Source: Pseudomonadota bacterium
GTDB lineage: Bacteria; Pseudomonadota; Gammaproteobacteria; JAKAQQ01
Length of the DNA: 64,000 nt
NCBI GenBank assembly: GCA_027365475.1
Contig: DAHXNI010000024.1
Location: forward strand, 29,362 to 93,361
Direction: 5' to 3'
A program made the position numbers and the translations under genes. This document shows positions 21,258 through 34,375 of the stretch, piece by piece (the first letter of the stretch is position 1; each line of letters begins with the position of its first letter). Under the pieces are notes generated by a model that saw only the letters and a program-made list of their open reading frames with translations, did not search any database and was not told where the DNA came from.

Positions 21258-22811
21258 GTGCTGGATTTGATCATCAAAAAAGCCCTGATCAGCGTTTCCG
21301 ACCGAACGGGTCTGCTCGCTTTCACACCGGCACTCCTGGGTTCCGATTATTCCCTCATGGCAACAGAAGGCACGGCCGCCTTTCTCCGCGAGCATGGGAT
21401 TGCGGCTGAGAATGTATCCGATTTGATTCAAACACCCGAGATGCTCGGTGGGCGCGTCAAAACCCTGCACCCGAGTATCCATGGGGGGATTCTGGCTAGG
21501 CCAATGGACCTTGAAGACCTCAATGCCTTGGGGATCAGTCCGATCGACCTTGTGGTCGTAAATTTATATCCCTTCCCAGATACCCTTCTAAAAGGCGGCC
21601 AAACCCACGCGACTCTCATCGAGCAGATCGATATCGGCGGAGTTGCATTGATTCGCGCAGCCGCCAAAAATCACGAGCGCGTCACGGTTGTCGTTGACCC
21701 GGATGACTATGAGTGGATTGCCATTCGTCTGCGGGCTGGACTGGATCTGACCGATGGAGATAGACTGAAACTCGCTGCTAAAGCCTTTCGGCTCACTGCG
21801 CATTATGATGCATTGATTGCTGACTGGATGGATCCCATTCTCTCTCAGCCGGAAGCGCCGTGGCCTGAAAAGATTTCCCTGGCGCTCGTTCGGGATCAGG
21901 CCCTGCGTTATGGCGAAAACCCTCATCAACGGGCGGCACTCTACCATCTCAAGGGGCAGGCACACCGCACGACGCTCGTGAGCGGCCACGCAAAACCTTT
22001 GTCCTACAACAATCTCCTCGATATCGATGCAGCCACAACCTGCGTCTCGGCATTTGACCGCCCTGCCTGCGTCATTGTGAAGCATGCCGGCCCCTCTGGA
22101 GTGGCCATCTCCGACCAAGTGATTGCAGCTTATGAGAAAGCATACGCAGCGGACACTGTTTCAGCATTCGGTGGTGTGATTGCGTTCAACCGTCCGCTTG
22201 ATACCCAAGCGGTTGAAACGATTTTAGGAAGGCATTTCATTGAGCTACTGCTTGCCCCGGATTTCAGTCATGAGGCAGTTGAGCTGCTTCAGAAATGGCC
22301 CAGGGTGAGAGCACTTCAAATCAACCCGGGCACTTTTGAGTACCCTTTCTGGCAGGTTCGGGCTCTCTCCGATGGCTACCTCATTCAGGAGCGTGATCAG
22401 CAGCTGACCGAAGCGTCCGGTTTCCGATCGGTCGCCAAACGCCCACCCACCCTCCAAGAGCAGACTGATCTTCTCTTCGCATGGGTTGTCGCATGCTTTG
22501 TTCCATCCAATGCAATCGTGCTTGCCCACGAGGGTCAAACACGGGGACTCGGTGGTGGCCAACCAAACCGGGTCGACAGCTTGACCCTAGCCGCGGACAA
22601 AGCCCGGAGGGCCGGACTCGACCATGGGCCTCTGGTTCTGGCTTCAGACGGGTTCCTGCCATTTCCCGATGTGGTCGAACAGGCCGCTACTTTCGGTGTC
22701 ACGGCTATCATCCAACCCGGTGGAGCCCTTCGTGATCAAAAAGTCATTGCCATGGCGGATCAGCATGGGATGGCCTTGGTCATGACGGGATTGCGCCATT
22801 TTCGGCACTGA
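21258..22811 (+). CDS. purH: Bifunctional AICAR formyltransferase/IMP cyclohydrolase
   Basis: KKALISVSDRTGLLAF, GGRVKTLHPSIHGGILAR, RYGENPHQRAALY, KHAGPSGVAI. Confidence 0.96.
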   Translation: MLDLIIKKALISVSDRTGLLAFTPALLGSDYSLMATEGTAAFLREHGIAAENVSDLIQTPEMLGGRVKTLHPSIHGGILARPMDLEDLNALGISPIDLVVVNLYPFPDTLLKGGQTHATLIEQIDIGGVALIRAAAKNHERVTVVVDPDDYEWIAIRLRAGLDLTDGDRLKLAAKAFRLTAHYDALIADWMDPILSQPEAPWPEKISLALVRDQALRYGENPHQRAALYHLKGQAHRTTLVSGHAKPLSYNNLLDIDAATTCVSAFDRPACVIVKHAGPSGVAISDQVIAAYEKAYAADTVSAFGGVIAFNRPLDTQAVETILGRHFIELLLAPDFSHEAVELLQKWPRVRALQINPGTFEYPFWQVRALSDGYLIQERDQQLTEASGFRSVAKRPPTLQEQTDLLFAWVVACFVPSNAIVLAHEGQTRGLGGGQPNRVDSLTLAADKARRAGLDHGPLVLASDGFLPFPDVVEQAATFGVTAIIQPGGALRDQKVIAMADQHGMALVMTGLRHFRH

Positions 22812-22849
22812 GATGTCCTCGGATTGACTCGATCGATGGGAGTATCGAT

Positions 22850-24130
22850 TTGATAAAAAACGGCGCAAAAGTTCTAGTCGTGGGCCAGGGTGCGCGGGAA
22901 CATGCACTCGCCTGGGCTCTTTCTCGCTCTCCCCATGTTGCACAGGTTACCGTTGCCCCCGGCAATGCCGGAACGCTCAGAGAACCTCATGTCCAAAACA
23001 TCCCGCTCACACCCATCCAGGTTGATGCCATCGCGCAATATTCCGAGGAGGAGCACATGGATCTCGTCGTGGTCGGGCCCGAAGTACCGCTCGTCGCAGG
23101 ATTGGTCGACCGTCTCGACCAGCTGGGTATTGCCTCAGTTGGCCCATCATCTGCGCTTGCCCAACTCGAAGGATCCAAAATTCATTGCAAACGATTCTGC
23201 GAGGCACACAGCATCCCGACTGCTCCTGCGCGCATTCATACCGACCTCAAGGAAGCTCTCAAGGATATCGCCAGCCGAAAGGAACCGATAGTGGTCAAGG
23301 CATCGGGGCTTTGCGCCGGCAAGGGGGTCGTGGTCGCCGAAACGCAAGACGAGGCAGAAGCCGCGGCGCGGTCACTTTTTTCGCTACCGGCTGCCCGAGA
23401 AGGCATTTTGGTTGAAACGTGCATCCAGGGGTGGGAGACAAGCTACATCGTGCTGGCGCACGGGACAGCCTATCTGGCTTGGCCCTCCGCCCAAGATCAC
23501 AAACGGCTTCTCTCGGGCAATCGGGGACCCAATACCGGCGGCATGGGTGCCTTATCCCCGTCTCCCAGAATGACGCCTGCGCTCGAAAACCGCATACGCG
23601 AGTCGATCATCGAACCTACCCTCGATGCGTTTGTGAAGGCACATACGCCATACCGGGGCTTTCTCTACGCCGGAATCATGGTTGACGCGCACGGGGAGCC
23701 CCATCTTCTCGAGTTCAACTGCCGGCTGGGGGATCCCGAGGCCCAGGCTCTCCTCTTCCGCCTCGAAAGTGATCTTTACGAAATGCTTGAAACAGCCGCC
23801 CGAGGGAACCTCAAGACCTATACATCACACTGGAAACGAGATCCAGTCCTTGCAGTCGTACTGGCTTCACCCGGCTACCCTGGATCCAGCCCGACGGGCG
23901 TACCGATCTCGGGCTTGGACGGCCCCGAGGAGCCGTTTGTCAAAATTTTCCACGCAGCCACCCGCTCTGGACCCGTGGCCCCACTCACCGATGGCGGTCG
24001 TGTCTTGAGCGTAACTGCAACCGGAGCGGATATCGATACGGCCCGGCAAAGGGTCTATGCTCGCATTGAACAAATAGCATTCGCGGGCATGCAATTCCGT
24101 GGGGATATTGGCCTTGTCGGTATCTCCTGA
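22850..24130 (+). CDS. purD: Phosphoribosylamine-glycine ligase
   Basis: [52 protein letters not shown] start likely. Confidence 0.96.
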   Translation: MIKNGAKVLVVGQGAREHALAWALSRSPHVAQVTVAPGNAGTLREPHVQNIPLTPIQVDAIAQYSEEEHMDLVVVGPEVPLVAGLVDRLDQLGIASVGPSSALAQLEGSKIHCKRFCEAHSIPTAPARIHTDLKEALKDIASRKEPIVVKASGLCAGKGVVVAETQDEAEAAARSLFSLPAAREGILVETCIQGWETSYIVLAHGTAYLAWPSAQDHKRLLSGNRGPNTGGMGALSPSPRMTPALENRIRESIIEPTLDAFVKAHTPYRGFLYAGIMVDAHGEPHLLEFNCRLGDPEAQALLFRLESDLYEMLETAARGNLKTYTSHWKRDPVLAVVLASPGYPGSSPTGVPISGLDGPEEPFVKIFHAATRSGPVAPLTDGGRVLSVTATGADIDTARQRVYARIEQIAFAGMQFRGDIGLVGIS

Positions 24131-24575
24131 ATTGCGCATTGCGGAATGCATACCCGGGGTGCATGACGGGCTGCTTTACCCGATCATTCGGGAACTACGA
24201 ACCGAACTCGACCAGGCCACCTTCGAAGCGCGCTGGCTGTATCAGTCACAATTTTTTCAGTACCGGCTGATCGCTGCCTGGATCGGAGAGCAAGTAACAG
24301 CCGTCATGGGTTTGCGTCCGGTCGCCACACTTTCCCGCGGCCGCTTCCTCCACATTGATGATCTCGTAGTTCACCCTCAGTTCCGTCGCAAGGGAATTGG
24401 TAGAGCACTCCTCCATTGGGCCGAAGCGGACGCCCGCCAAGCGGGCATTGGATCCGTTTATCTAGACAGTCGCGCAGATGCCCTTGAGTTCTACCGTCAG
24501 CTGGGATACATCGCGCATGGCTCGGTGCTGGTCCGGAAGGTTCTCAAACCGGCTGGTTTGGATTCGGATGCTTAG
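24099..24575 (+). CDS. GNAT family N-acetyltransferase
   Basis: [33 protein letters not shown]. Confidence 0.88.
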   Translation: MGILALSVSPELRIAECIPGVHDGLLYPIIRELRTELDQATFEARWLYQSQFFQYRLIAAWIGEQVTAVMGLRPVATLSRGRFLHIDDLVVHPQFRRKGIGRALLHWAEADARQAGIGSVYLDSRADALEFYRQLGYIAHGSVLVRKVLKPAGLDSDA

Positions 24576-25960
24576 CGCCTCATCGAATCGAAAAACTCGC
24601 TGTTGGTTTTGGTCTCCTTGAGTTTGGAGAGCAAAAACTCAATCGCAGCGAGTTCATCCATGGGGTGCAGAAGCTGGCGGAGGATCCAGAGCTTCTGAAG
24701 TTCATCCGGAGGAACCAAGAGTTCTTCCTTACGCGTTCCGGAACGGTTGATATTGATGGCTGGGAAAATGCGTTTCTCGTAAATGCGCCGGTCAAGGTGG
24801 ATTTCCGAGTTACCCGTGCCTTTGAACTCTTCGTAAATCACATCATCCATCCGAGATCCGGTATCAATCAAGGCAGTCGCCACGATCGTAAGGCTGCCAC
24901 CTTCCTCGATATTGCGTGCCGAGCCAAAAATCCGCTTAGGGCGTTGTAATGCACTGGCATCAACACCACCGGTCAGCACCTTGCCTGATGCGGGGGCCAC
25001 TGTGTTATAGGCGCGCGCGAGACGCGTAATGGAATCCAACAAAATCACCACATCCCGTTTGTGTTCCACAAGACGTTTGGCCTTTTCGATAACCATGTCG
25101 GCCACCTGGACATGCCGTGTCGCGGGTTCGTCAAATGTGCTGGAAACCACCTCTCCCCGTACCGAGCGGCTCATCTCCGTAACCTCTTCCGGACGTTCGT
25201 CAATCAGGAGAACAATGAGATAAACCTCCGGGTGATTGGCCGTGATTGATTGCGCGATGTTTTGAAGCATCATGGTTTTGCCCGCCTTGGGCGGAGAAAC
25301 GATCAGGCTGCGCTGGCCCTTTCCGATGGGTGCCACCATGTCAACAATGCGCGCCGTAATGTCCTCGGTGCTTCCAGTGCCACGTTCCATCTTGAAACGG
25401 GTCTTCGGGAAAAGAGGTGTCAGATTCTCGAAAAGAATCTTGTTCTGTGCATTCGAGGGGTGGTCATAATTGATCCGATCGACCTTGAGCAGGGCGAAAT
25501 AACGTTCACCTTCTTTGGGGGGGCGGACACGGCCGGAAACGGTATCCCCTGTCCGCAAATTGAACCGGCGCACCTGACTCGGTGAAACGTACACGTCGTC
25601 CGGACCCGCAAGATAGGAGCTATCTGCCGAACGCAGGAATCCATAACCATCCTGCATGATTTCGAGTACCCCTTCTCCGACGATACCTTCACCACTGCGC
25701 GCTTTAGCTTTCAAAACAGCAAAGATCACCTCCTGTTTGCGGGCGCGAGCAGCACCTTCGATGGCTAGCGATTCTGCAAGCTGAATCAATTCGGTTGGAG
25801 GCATTCTCTTGAGGACGTTGAGGTCAATGGTCGGGCGGTTGTCGTCGGCTGTTGTAGCCGCATCCTCTACGTATTCTTCATCAGGGCCCATGGGTATGCC
25901 TTCCATGGGGTCGTTGGACATCATGCGGGGGCCACCACCACGGCGTCTTGGGTATCTCAT
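24572..25960 (-). CDS. rho: Transcription termination factor Rho, with N-terminal extension
   Basis: [59 protein letters not shown]. Confidence 0.97.
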   Translation of the reverse strand: MRYPRRRGGGPRMMSNDPMEGIPMGPDEEYVEDAATTADDNRPTIDLNVLKRMPPTELIQLAESLAIEGAARARKQEVIFAVLKAKARSGEGIVGEGVLEIMQDGYGFLRSADSSYLAGPDDVYVSPSQVRRFNLRTGDTVSGRVRPPKEGERYFALLKVDRINYDHPSNAQNKILFENLTPLFPKTRFKMERGTGSTEDITARIVDMVAPIGKGQRSLIVSPPKAGKTMMLQNIAQSITANHPEVYLIVLLIDERPEEVTEMSRSVRGEVVSSTFDEPATRHVQVADMVIEKAKRLVEHKRDVVILLDSITRLARAYNTVAPASGKVLTGGVDASALQRPKRIFGSARNIEEGGSLTIVATALIDTGSRMDDVIYEEFKGTGNSEIHLDRRIYEKRIFPAININRSGTRKEELLVPPDELQKLWILRQLLHPMDELAAIEFLLSKLKETKTNSEFFDSMRR

Positions 25961-26283
25961 AGGTTCACATCCAAAAAGTTTGCGAGCTGCGACCGGCTCA
26001 AAGCGCCCACTTTCTGGGCCTGAACATTGCCTTGACGAAAGAGGATCAGGGTCGGGATGCCCCGGACACCGTAATGGGCCGGCGTTTTCGGGTTTTCGTC
26101 GACATTGAGTTTGAGAATCTTCAGCCGATCTGCATATTGGCCGGCAATATCTTCAAGGATTGGCGCAACCATTCGGCAGGGGCCACACCATTCGGCCCAA
26201 AAATCCACTAATACCGGCTTTTCAGATTTGAGTACGTCGGCATCAAAGGCAGAATCACTGGTGTGAACGATCGCCTCGGTCAT
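25957..26283 (-). CDS. trxA: Thioredoxin
   Basis: [28 protein letters not shown] overlap with rho. Confidence 0.97.
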   Translation of the reverse strand: MTEAIVHTSDSAFDADVLKSEKPVLVDFWAEWCGPCRMVAPILEDIAGQYADRLKILKLNVDENPKTPAHYGVRGIPTLILFRQGNVQAQKVGALSRSQLANFLDVNL

Positions 26284-26948
26284 CAGCTCTCTCCAGGGGG
26301 GGTCAACAAGTGGGAATGGGAAATCAACGGTGGGGGACTGCTCTCAAGAAATGTAACGGACTCGTAGGAAGTCGGTTCGGATACTCGCAATCGTACAATT
26401 GATTTTTGCGATCTAGCGGGTACGAACTCACCACTGCAGTGGGATTAACGTCCTTGATCGCTAACTCATTAGGTCGCGGTTTCCAGCTGGACCTTACGTG
26501 GAATCTTTCAACCGACTCCTCATCCGATTCCATCTTAGCACAGGAGAGAAACGGGTTGCAAGGAGCGGAAACTTCCCAAACGACCCATCCGCCTTCCTAA
26601 AATCCTTGTGAGATCGGATTCCCGCACGGAGAGTGGCTCAGGTTACAATCGTCATCACAAAACCCTTTATGGTCATGCCGTTTTATGCTCTTAACCCATG
26701 GCACCACCCACAGTGATGTCTCCGGTTACCCCCGTACCCGGGAATGGCTCCGACACCGGTTGGCCAGTCGCACAGACGTATCTTCACATACCAGCGCAGG
26801 TGGCCGACCGGTCGCGTGGGATGGTTTGGGCAAGATGAGGGCCGCGACACTCGGGTGCGCGATTGTTCTTGCTCCATTCTTTGGGCCACCCACACAGTAA
26901 ACCCTGAAGTGATCCATTCGCAGTCATCAAACCGGTAATCCGAGCTCC

Positions 26949-27870
26949 ATGCCAACTGATACTCCTGCTCTCGAAATTCGTGGCCTGCGCAAAAGTTACC
27001 GTCATGGGTCGACAGCACTTAAGGGAATCGATCTCACAGTATACCCAGGCGAGTTTTTCGCGTTACTCGGCCCGAACGGAGCGGGCAAAACCACAACCAT
27101 CGGTATTTTGACCTCACTGGTCACGAAGACCGAAGGAAAGATACGGGTTTTCGGTATCGATCATGACAAAAAAAGCGCCGAGGCACGCGCCCTCATGGGG
27201 GTTGTCCCTCAGGAAATCAACTTCAACCTCTTTGAGCGTGTCGCTGATATCGTGATCAATCAGGCTGGATATTATGGTGTCCCCCGGGCCATCGCCCGTC
27301 CGCGTTGCCAGCAGCTACTCGAGGGGCTCGACCTTTGGCCTTATCGGGAAGCCATGGCGCGGACGCTGTCTGGTGGTTTCAAACGGAGACTGATGATTGC
27401 GCGTGCGCTCATCCACGAACCTAGATTATTGATTCTGGACGAACCAACCGCCGGTGTGGATGTTGAAATGCGTCACGAGACCTGGAGTTTCCTGCGTACA
27501 CTCAACCTATCAGGTACGACCATAATTTTGACGACACATTATCTGGAAGAGGCAGAATTGCTCTGCGAACGTCTTGCGATCATCCATCAGGGTGCGATTG
27601 TCGCTCAGGGGCGCAAACGCGATCTCCTAGAGCTTCTGAACCAACAGACCTACATTTTGGATTTGTTTGAACCTCTCGCAACGCTCCCGGATCTACCGAT
27701 CCGGAATATCCAACTGCTTGATCCTCACCAAATCGAGATCGTGATCGACCGCAACGAGGATCTCAATCCGATATTCGAGGTACTCGCCTCTCACCACATC
27801 CGTGTCCAGAGCCTGCGCAACAAATCGAACAGGCTCGAAGAACTGTTTTTGAACTTGACGGGAGGCGTCC

Positions 27871-27887
<17 letters not shown>
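26949..27887 (+). CDS. ABC transporter ATP-binding protein (YadG/CcmA type)
   Basis: GPNGAGKTT, LSGGFKRRLMIARAL, LLILDEPTAGVD. Confidence 0.92.
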
Positions 27888-28647
<760 letters not shown>

Positions 28648-28701
28648 GTTTTCGGCTAGGATGGAGCAGGCCTGCCCCAAACCATACGGCATCGCATTTG
28701 A

Positions 28702-29814
<1,113 letters not shown>

Positions 29815-29890
29815 AGGCCAAACCCCGAGCGCTTGCGAAAATCCGCTGCTAATCGTAAGCTGAACGGTACCGCCAAAAAGGAACCCTCCC

Positions 29891-31930
29891 ATGCGGAAGT
29901 TTACCCGAGTCGTAGCCAGCCTTTCCATCCTCTTTCTGGGTGCTTGTAGCGTCAGCAGCACGAGCCCCCCTCCTGCCAAAAACCCCGTCTCCGGATTTGT
30001 CGCCATGTACTATCCGGCCGGAGGGATTGGCCCTTTCCCCAATGACCTTTATTTTCTGAACTCGACGACTCATACGGGAACCCTGAATATTCCGGTAACC
30101 GACCCCGGCAATTTCGAAGACCCCTACGTCGATATGGACACGATGGCCGGGTTTTCGACCACGGCTCCCATCAATGCCTATTTCACCCAGCCCGTGAATC
30201 CCGCAACCCTTCCGGGCAATGTTTATGTTTTTCAAGTACAAACCAATCCCCAGTTGGGGTATGCGGTAACCGGATTCGTGGCTCCACTGGTCTACGGCAC
30301 CGACTATACGGCGAGCGTGTCCCCAGCCGATCCGGATGTTATTGATATTACGCCGACCGTGCCGCTCGCACCCGCAAGCTCCTATCTCATCGTGCTCACA
30401 AACGGCATCCAAGACACGGCCGGCAACCCTGCTGCCGCGGATACAAGCTATACCGAAATTGAACAATATCTCAACCAAGGGACGCCGCTGACCAGCCCGA
30501 CCCTGACAGGGATCGCACCCATCATTGGATCCCAGCTCACGGTCGCCAAAGATGCCGGACTCAACCCGGCCAATATCATCCTGACCTGGACGGTTTCGAC
30601 CCAATCGATTACACCGGTTCTGGACAGTATCGAAAAAAATGCAACAGCGACCCAAGTGACCGGCCTCAAGTTCATGGGAACCACCGCGAACTACATTTCC
30701 GGCAGTCCCGGTTACGCCAATATCTACCAGGGGCTACTGGAAATTCCATATTATCTGAGCGCTCCAACCGCTTCCAATCCAGCTGCCCCCCTCACCGATT
30801 TCTGGCATGGAGCACAAGGATCCTATCTCACGCGTTACAACCCGGATCCTGTAGCCACCACAACACTTGAAATCCCGATCATCGTCACGGTTCCCAATGC
30901 TAATTCCCCGAACTATGCGTACCCGAGTTCCGGGTTCCCGGTCGCGATCTTCCAGCACGGCATTGGCCAGAATCGGACTAACGATCTTGCTGTGGCAGAC
31001 GCGTTCGCGGATGCCGATTTCGCGACCGTGGCCATTGATCTTCCGCTGCACGGCATCACCGATCCTACGAATCCATTTTACATGGGGGCGTATGAACGGA
31101 CCTTCAATCTTCCACCCGGTCTCGGCACCCCGAACGTCCAGACCGGAACCATCGCGCCATCTGGAACCTACTTCATCAACCTTACGAACCTGCTCGTGAG
31201 CCGAGACAATCTCCGAGAGGCAGCGGCCGATCTCATCACACTGACACGGACCATTCCTTCGATCACGATTCCCACGACCAATCAGGTGCTCGACGGGTCG
31301 AAAATATTTTTTGTTGGGCATTCTCTCGGGGCCATTGTGGGAACCGTCTATCTCGGCGTGGATCCAACCGCTTATGCCGCCACCCTTGGCATGCCGGGCG
31401 CGGAAGTGCCCTACCTTTTGAACGATTCCGCCACCTTTGGCCCTATCATTCAAAGCGGTCTCGAACAAGCCGGGATTGCCCCAGGTACGCAACTTTACGA
31501 CGATTTCCTGCGTAACGCTCAAACCATTGTTGATTCAGGAGACCCAGCCAACTGGGGGGCCCAGGCAGCCAAAGATCACCCGATCGACATGATCGAGGTC
31601 ATCGGTGATTCAAGCACCGGTGCCCTACCAGACCAAGTGGTTCCTAACTCGGCCACCAACCTTCTTGCAAAAATCATGGGACTGACCCAATACGGCACAC
31701 CGAACTACGGTACTGACTCTGTCAATGTCGTGCCAACCGGGGTGCGGGGCATTGTGAAGTTTCTGACCGGTGCACACGGTTCCCTGATCGACCCCTCGCC
31801 GAGTCTCGCGGCATTTCAGGAAATGCAAGCTGAAATGGTCGTCTTTGCTGCAGGCGATCCACCCCTCTCGTTGCCCGGAGACGGAGAGACGCTGCTGATC
31901 CAGAATACAGCGATCGTTCAGCATCCATAA
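29891..31930 (+). CDS. Surface lipoprotein lipase, Pla-1/cef/VolA-like
   Basis: Lipobox FLGAC; GGIGPFPNDLYF; nucleophile elbow FVGHSLGAIVG. Confidence 0.75.
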   Translation: MRKFTRVVASLSILFLGACSVSSTSPPPAKNPVSGFVAMYYPAGGIGPFPNDLYFLNSTTHTGTLNIPVTDPGNFEDPYVDMDTMAGFSTTAPINAYFTQPVNPATLPGNVYVFQVQTNPQLGYAVTGFVAPLVYGTDYTASVSPADPDVIDITPTVPLAPASSYLIVLTNGIQDTAGNPAAADTSYTEIEQYLNQGTPLTSPTLTGIAPIIGSQLTVAKDAGLNPANIILTWTVSTQSITPVLDSIEKNATATQVTGLKFMGTTANYISGSPGYANIYQGLLEIPYYLSAPTASNPAAPLTDFWHGAQGSYLTRYNPDPVATTTLEIPIIVTVPNANSPNYAYPSSGFPVAIFQHGIGQNRTNDLAVADAFADADFATVAIDLPLHGITDPTNPFYMGAYERTFNLPPGLGTPNVQTGTIAPSGTYFINLTNLLVSRDNLREAAADLITLTRTIPSITIPTTNQVLDGSKIFFVGHSLGAIVGTVYLGVDPTAYAATLGMPGAEVPYLLNDSATFGPIIQSGLEQAGIAPGTQLYDDFLRNAQTIVDSGDPANWGAQAAKDHPIDMIEVIGDSSTGALPDQVVPNSATNLLAKIMGLTQYGTPNYGTDSVNVVPTGVRGIVKFLTGAHGSLIDPSPSLAAFQEMQAEMVVFAAGDPPLSLPGDGETLLIQNTAIVQHP

Positions 31931-31956
31931 TAAATGCATGCCGGCCGAAGGACAAA

Positions 31957-31988
31957 GCCAAGCGGCGGGTTACCTCCCGCCGTTTGGC
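31957..31988 (+). terminator. Stem-loop downstream of the lipase gene
   Basis: GCCAAGCGGCGGG-ttacct-CCCGCCGTTTGGC (13 bp with one G-U). Confidence 0.6.
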
Positions 31989-32015
31989 CGGTAGCGGGGT
32001 TTTAGATCGGATGCC

Positions 32016-32696
32016 GTGAATACTCCGGATTCCACGTCGATCGAATTCAAGCGCGTCACGATGCGCTATGGATCTAACACTGATGCCCTGTCCGATCTGT
32101 CACTTGAGATCAACGAACAGGAGATGGTTTTTGTCACCGGTCCATCGGGAGCTGGGAAAAGTACACTCCTTCGACTACTCGCCGCACTCGAACGGCCGAC
32201 ACGCGGCCAGCTTTTCGCGCTAGGTCTGAATGTCAGCCAACTGCCTAGTCGCCGCATTCCGGCTTACCGCCGCCGGATCGGACTCGTTTTTCAGGATCAC
32301 CGTCTCCTGCTCGATCGCACCGTGTTCGATAACGTCGCATTGCCGCTTGTCATTGCGGGTTACCCACGGCGCGAACTGACCAAACGAGTTCGCGCCGCGC
32401 TCCAGACGGTGGGATTATCAAACCGTGAGACGGCGCGCCCCATGATGCTCTCAGGAGGAGAACAGCAACGGGTGGGAATCGCCCGAGCGATTGTGGCCCG
32501 ACCGCCGCTCCTCATTGCCGATGAACCCACCGGTAATCTTGATCCAGCTCTATCACTCGAAATCATGCAACTCTTTCGCCGCCTAAATGAAGCCGGAACT
32601 ACCGTTGTCATTGCCTCGCACGCACTTGCACTCGTTGAAAAAATGGGATGCCGGGTTCTCAGACTCAATCACGGCATGCTGGAAGGCGACAGCTGA
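32016..32696 (+). CDS. ftsE: Cell division ATP-binding protein FtsE
   Basis: [58 protein letters not shown]. Confidence 0.95.
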   Translation: MNTPDSTSIEFKRVTMRYGSNTDALSDLSLEINEQEMVFVTGPSGAGKSTLLRLLAALERPTRGQLFALGLNVSQLPSRRIPAYRRRIGLVFQDHRLLLDRTVFDNVALPLVIAGYPRRELTKRVRAALQTVGLSNRETARPMMLSGGEQQRVGIARAIVARPPLLIADEPTGNLDPALSLEIMQLFRRLNEAGTTVVIASHALALVEKMGCRVLRLNHGMLEGDS

Positions 32697-33625
32697 TGCG
32701 CTTAATCGCTGCATCGCGCTCGACTTTTGCACACCATGGACAGGCTCTCATTTCAAGCCTCGGGCTGCTTTGGCGAAAACGATGGATGACGTTCGCCACC
32801 TTGACTGTGATTGCGATTGCCCTGGGTTTCCCAGCCGGCCTACAGGTATTGACCCACAACGCCGAACGGCTGGAGCGTCCGCTGGGCATCACTCCCAGCC
32901 TGACCATTTTTCTGAAACCAGGGATATCGGATCAGATGGCCACCCAGATCGCACAACGGATTCATCAAACCTATTCCCTGCCCATCACACGAGTCATCGA
33001 CCGCCGACAAGCACTTCAAGAGTTCAAAAAATGGGCTGGTGTGCATGGGATGCTCCATTTTCTCGGTCGACACCCGCTACCGGCTGTCCTGGTCTTTTCA
33101 CTTCCGCCTGCCCAGCAAGCAACCCTGTCTGTCTGGTCGACAAAACTGTCTCGTTGGGCCGGTATCTCTGCAATCCGAACAGATGTTGCCTGGCTCAGGC
33201 GTCTCGCTGCATTTGTCAATTTTTTGGGCCGCCTGAGCGAAGTTCTCTATCTCCTATTCGCACTGGCAACCTGCCTAATCGTTGGCAATACGATTCGGCT
33301 AGACATTGAAAACGCGCACACAGAGATTGTGACGCTGAAGCTCCTCGGTGCGCCTGGCAGCTTCATTCGACGACCTTTTCTCTATCGTGGTGGTTGGTAT
33401 GGTCTGCTGGGCGGTATCTACGGCTTTCTCATTCTGATTGGAATATTTTCATTCCTGGCTGCACCGCTCAGTCTGCTCGGCCGCCTCTATGATGCAACTT
33501 TTGTGCTCCAGTGGCCTTCCTTCAGACTGTTCTTCACCCTCCTTTTGGGCGGGGGCCTGCTGGGGTGGCTCGGCGCGGCCTTTGCAATCGGACATGAACT
33601 GAAGCGCGACGATTCCAGATTCTGA
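32696..33625 (+). CDS. ftsX: Cell division protein FtsX
   Basis: Four-TM FtsX fold; NTIRLDIENAHTEIVTLKLLGAPGSFIRRPFLYRG; ATGA-type overlap with ftsE. Confidence 0.94.
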   Translation: MRLIAASRSTFAHHGQALISSLGLLWRKRWMTFATLTVIAIALGFPAGLQVLTHNAERLERPLGITPSLTIFLKPGISDQMATQIAQRIHQTYSLPITRVIDRRQALQEFKKWAGVHGMLHFLGRHPLPAVLVFSLPPAQQATLSVWSTKLSRWAGISAIRTDVAWLRRLAAFVNFLGRLSEVLYLLFALATCLIVGNTIRLDIENAHTEIVTLKLLGAPGSFIRRPFLYRGGWYGLLGGIYGFLILIGIFSFLAAPLSLLGRLYDATFVLQWPSFRLFFTLLLGGGLLGWLGAAFAIGHELKRDDSRF

Positions 33626-33679
33626 CTTGCCGACATGATCAGACAACCCGGGCGCTTCTATCGCACTGCCTGTATCACT

Positions 33680-34375
33680 TCAACCGAGGAGATACCCTTC
33701 CATGAGGCGCGCCCAGCAGCCCTCCTTGAGACCCGATGCATGGCCACTTTTTGCGAGAGAACGTTTGAGCCGGCATAAATTGCGTCGCGCCCAAATCACA
33801 CGGACACGGCGCTCCCGTGCACGATCGAAATCCAGCAGATAGACTCTCTCTCCATTTACAAGGACAATGTTATGGATGTTGAGATCTCTGTGATCAATGC
33901 CTTGATCATGAAAGCGACGGATAGTACGTCCGATTTCTGACCAATCGATGGCGACACCCGCGTCCATGCACTGAGCCAGGCTCAGGCCAGATAGGCGCAC
34001 GGTCACAAGATCTGCCGTATAGCCGCAGTACGCCCGATCGACACAGGCCAAGGCTGGTGTGGGAACCGGCAACCCGTTCCGTTTCATTTTCTCAAGAAGG
34101 ACAAACTCCCGCCAGGGCCGGCTATGTCCGTAACCTATCCAGAGATAGCGGTCACGAATCAGTCGAGAGGGGTATCCTCCGCGGAAATAATGACGATGAA
34201 CATACTCGTTGTCGCCTACTTCAAATGATCGGACAGAACCCCGTTTGAGCGAATTGGGCAGGGTCTTGCCGGAAGTTGGGTTTGTCCATAGACTCAGGAG
34301 ATCACCCGGAATGCCGGGGTCATAAATCAGGCAGCGCATGCCTTTACGCCAAATGCCAAAACGAGTCAGTTCCAT
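33680..34375 (-). CDS. kdkA: 3-deoxy-D-manno-octulosonic acid kinase
   Basis: RHYFRGG, RPWREFVLLEKM, GIDHRDLNIHNIVL, LLDFDRAR. Confidence 0.88.
   Translation of the reverse strand: MELTRFGIWRKGMRCLIYDPGIPGDLLSLWTNPTSGKTLPNSLKRGSVRSFEVGDNEYVHRHYFRGGYPSRLIRDRYLWIGYGHSRPWREFVLLEKMKRNGLPVPTPALACVDRAYCGYTADLVTVRLSGLSLAQCMDAGVAIDWSEIGRTIRRFHDQGIDHRDLNIHNIVLVNGERVYLLDFDRARERRVRVIWARRNLCRLKRSLAKSGHASGLKEGCWARLMEGYLLG

Noticed and set aside
26284-26948. Possible structured RNA (RNase P, 6S, tmRNA) or gene in the trxA-ABC exporter gap
   Set aside because: Checked by eye for conserved RNA motifs on both strands and found none; short ORFs there have no convincing family match.
29849-31522. Long minus-strand ORFs (268 and 262 aa) opposite the lipase gene
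   Set aside because: Low-complexity shadow ORFs; the plus-strand lipobox and lipase motifs are convincing.
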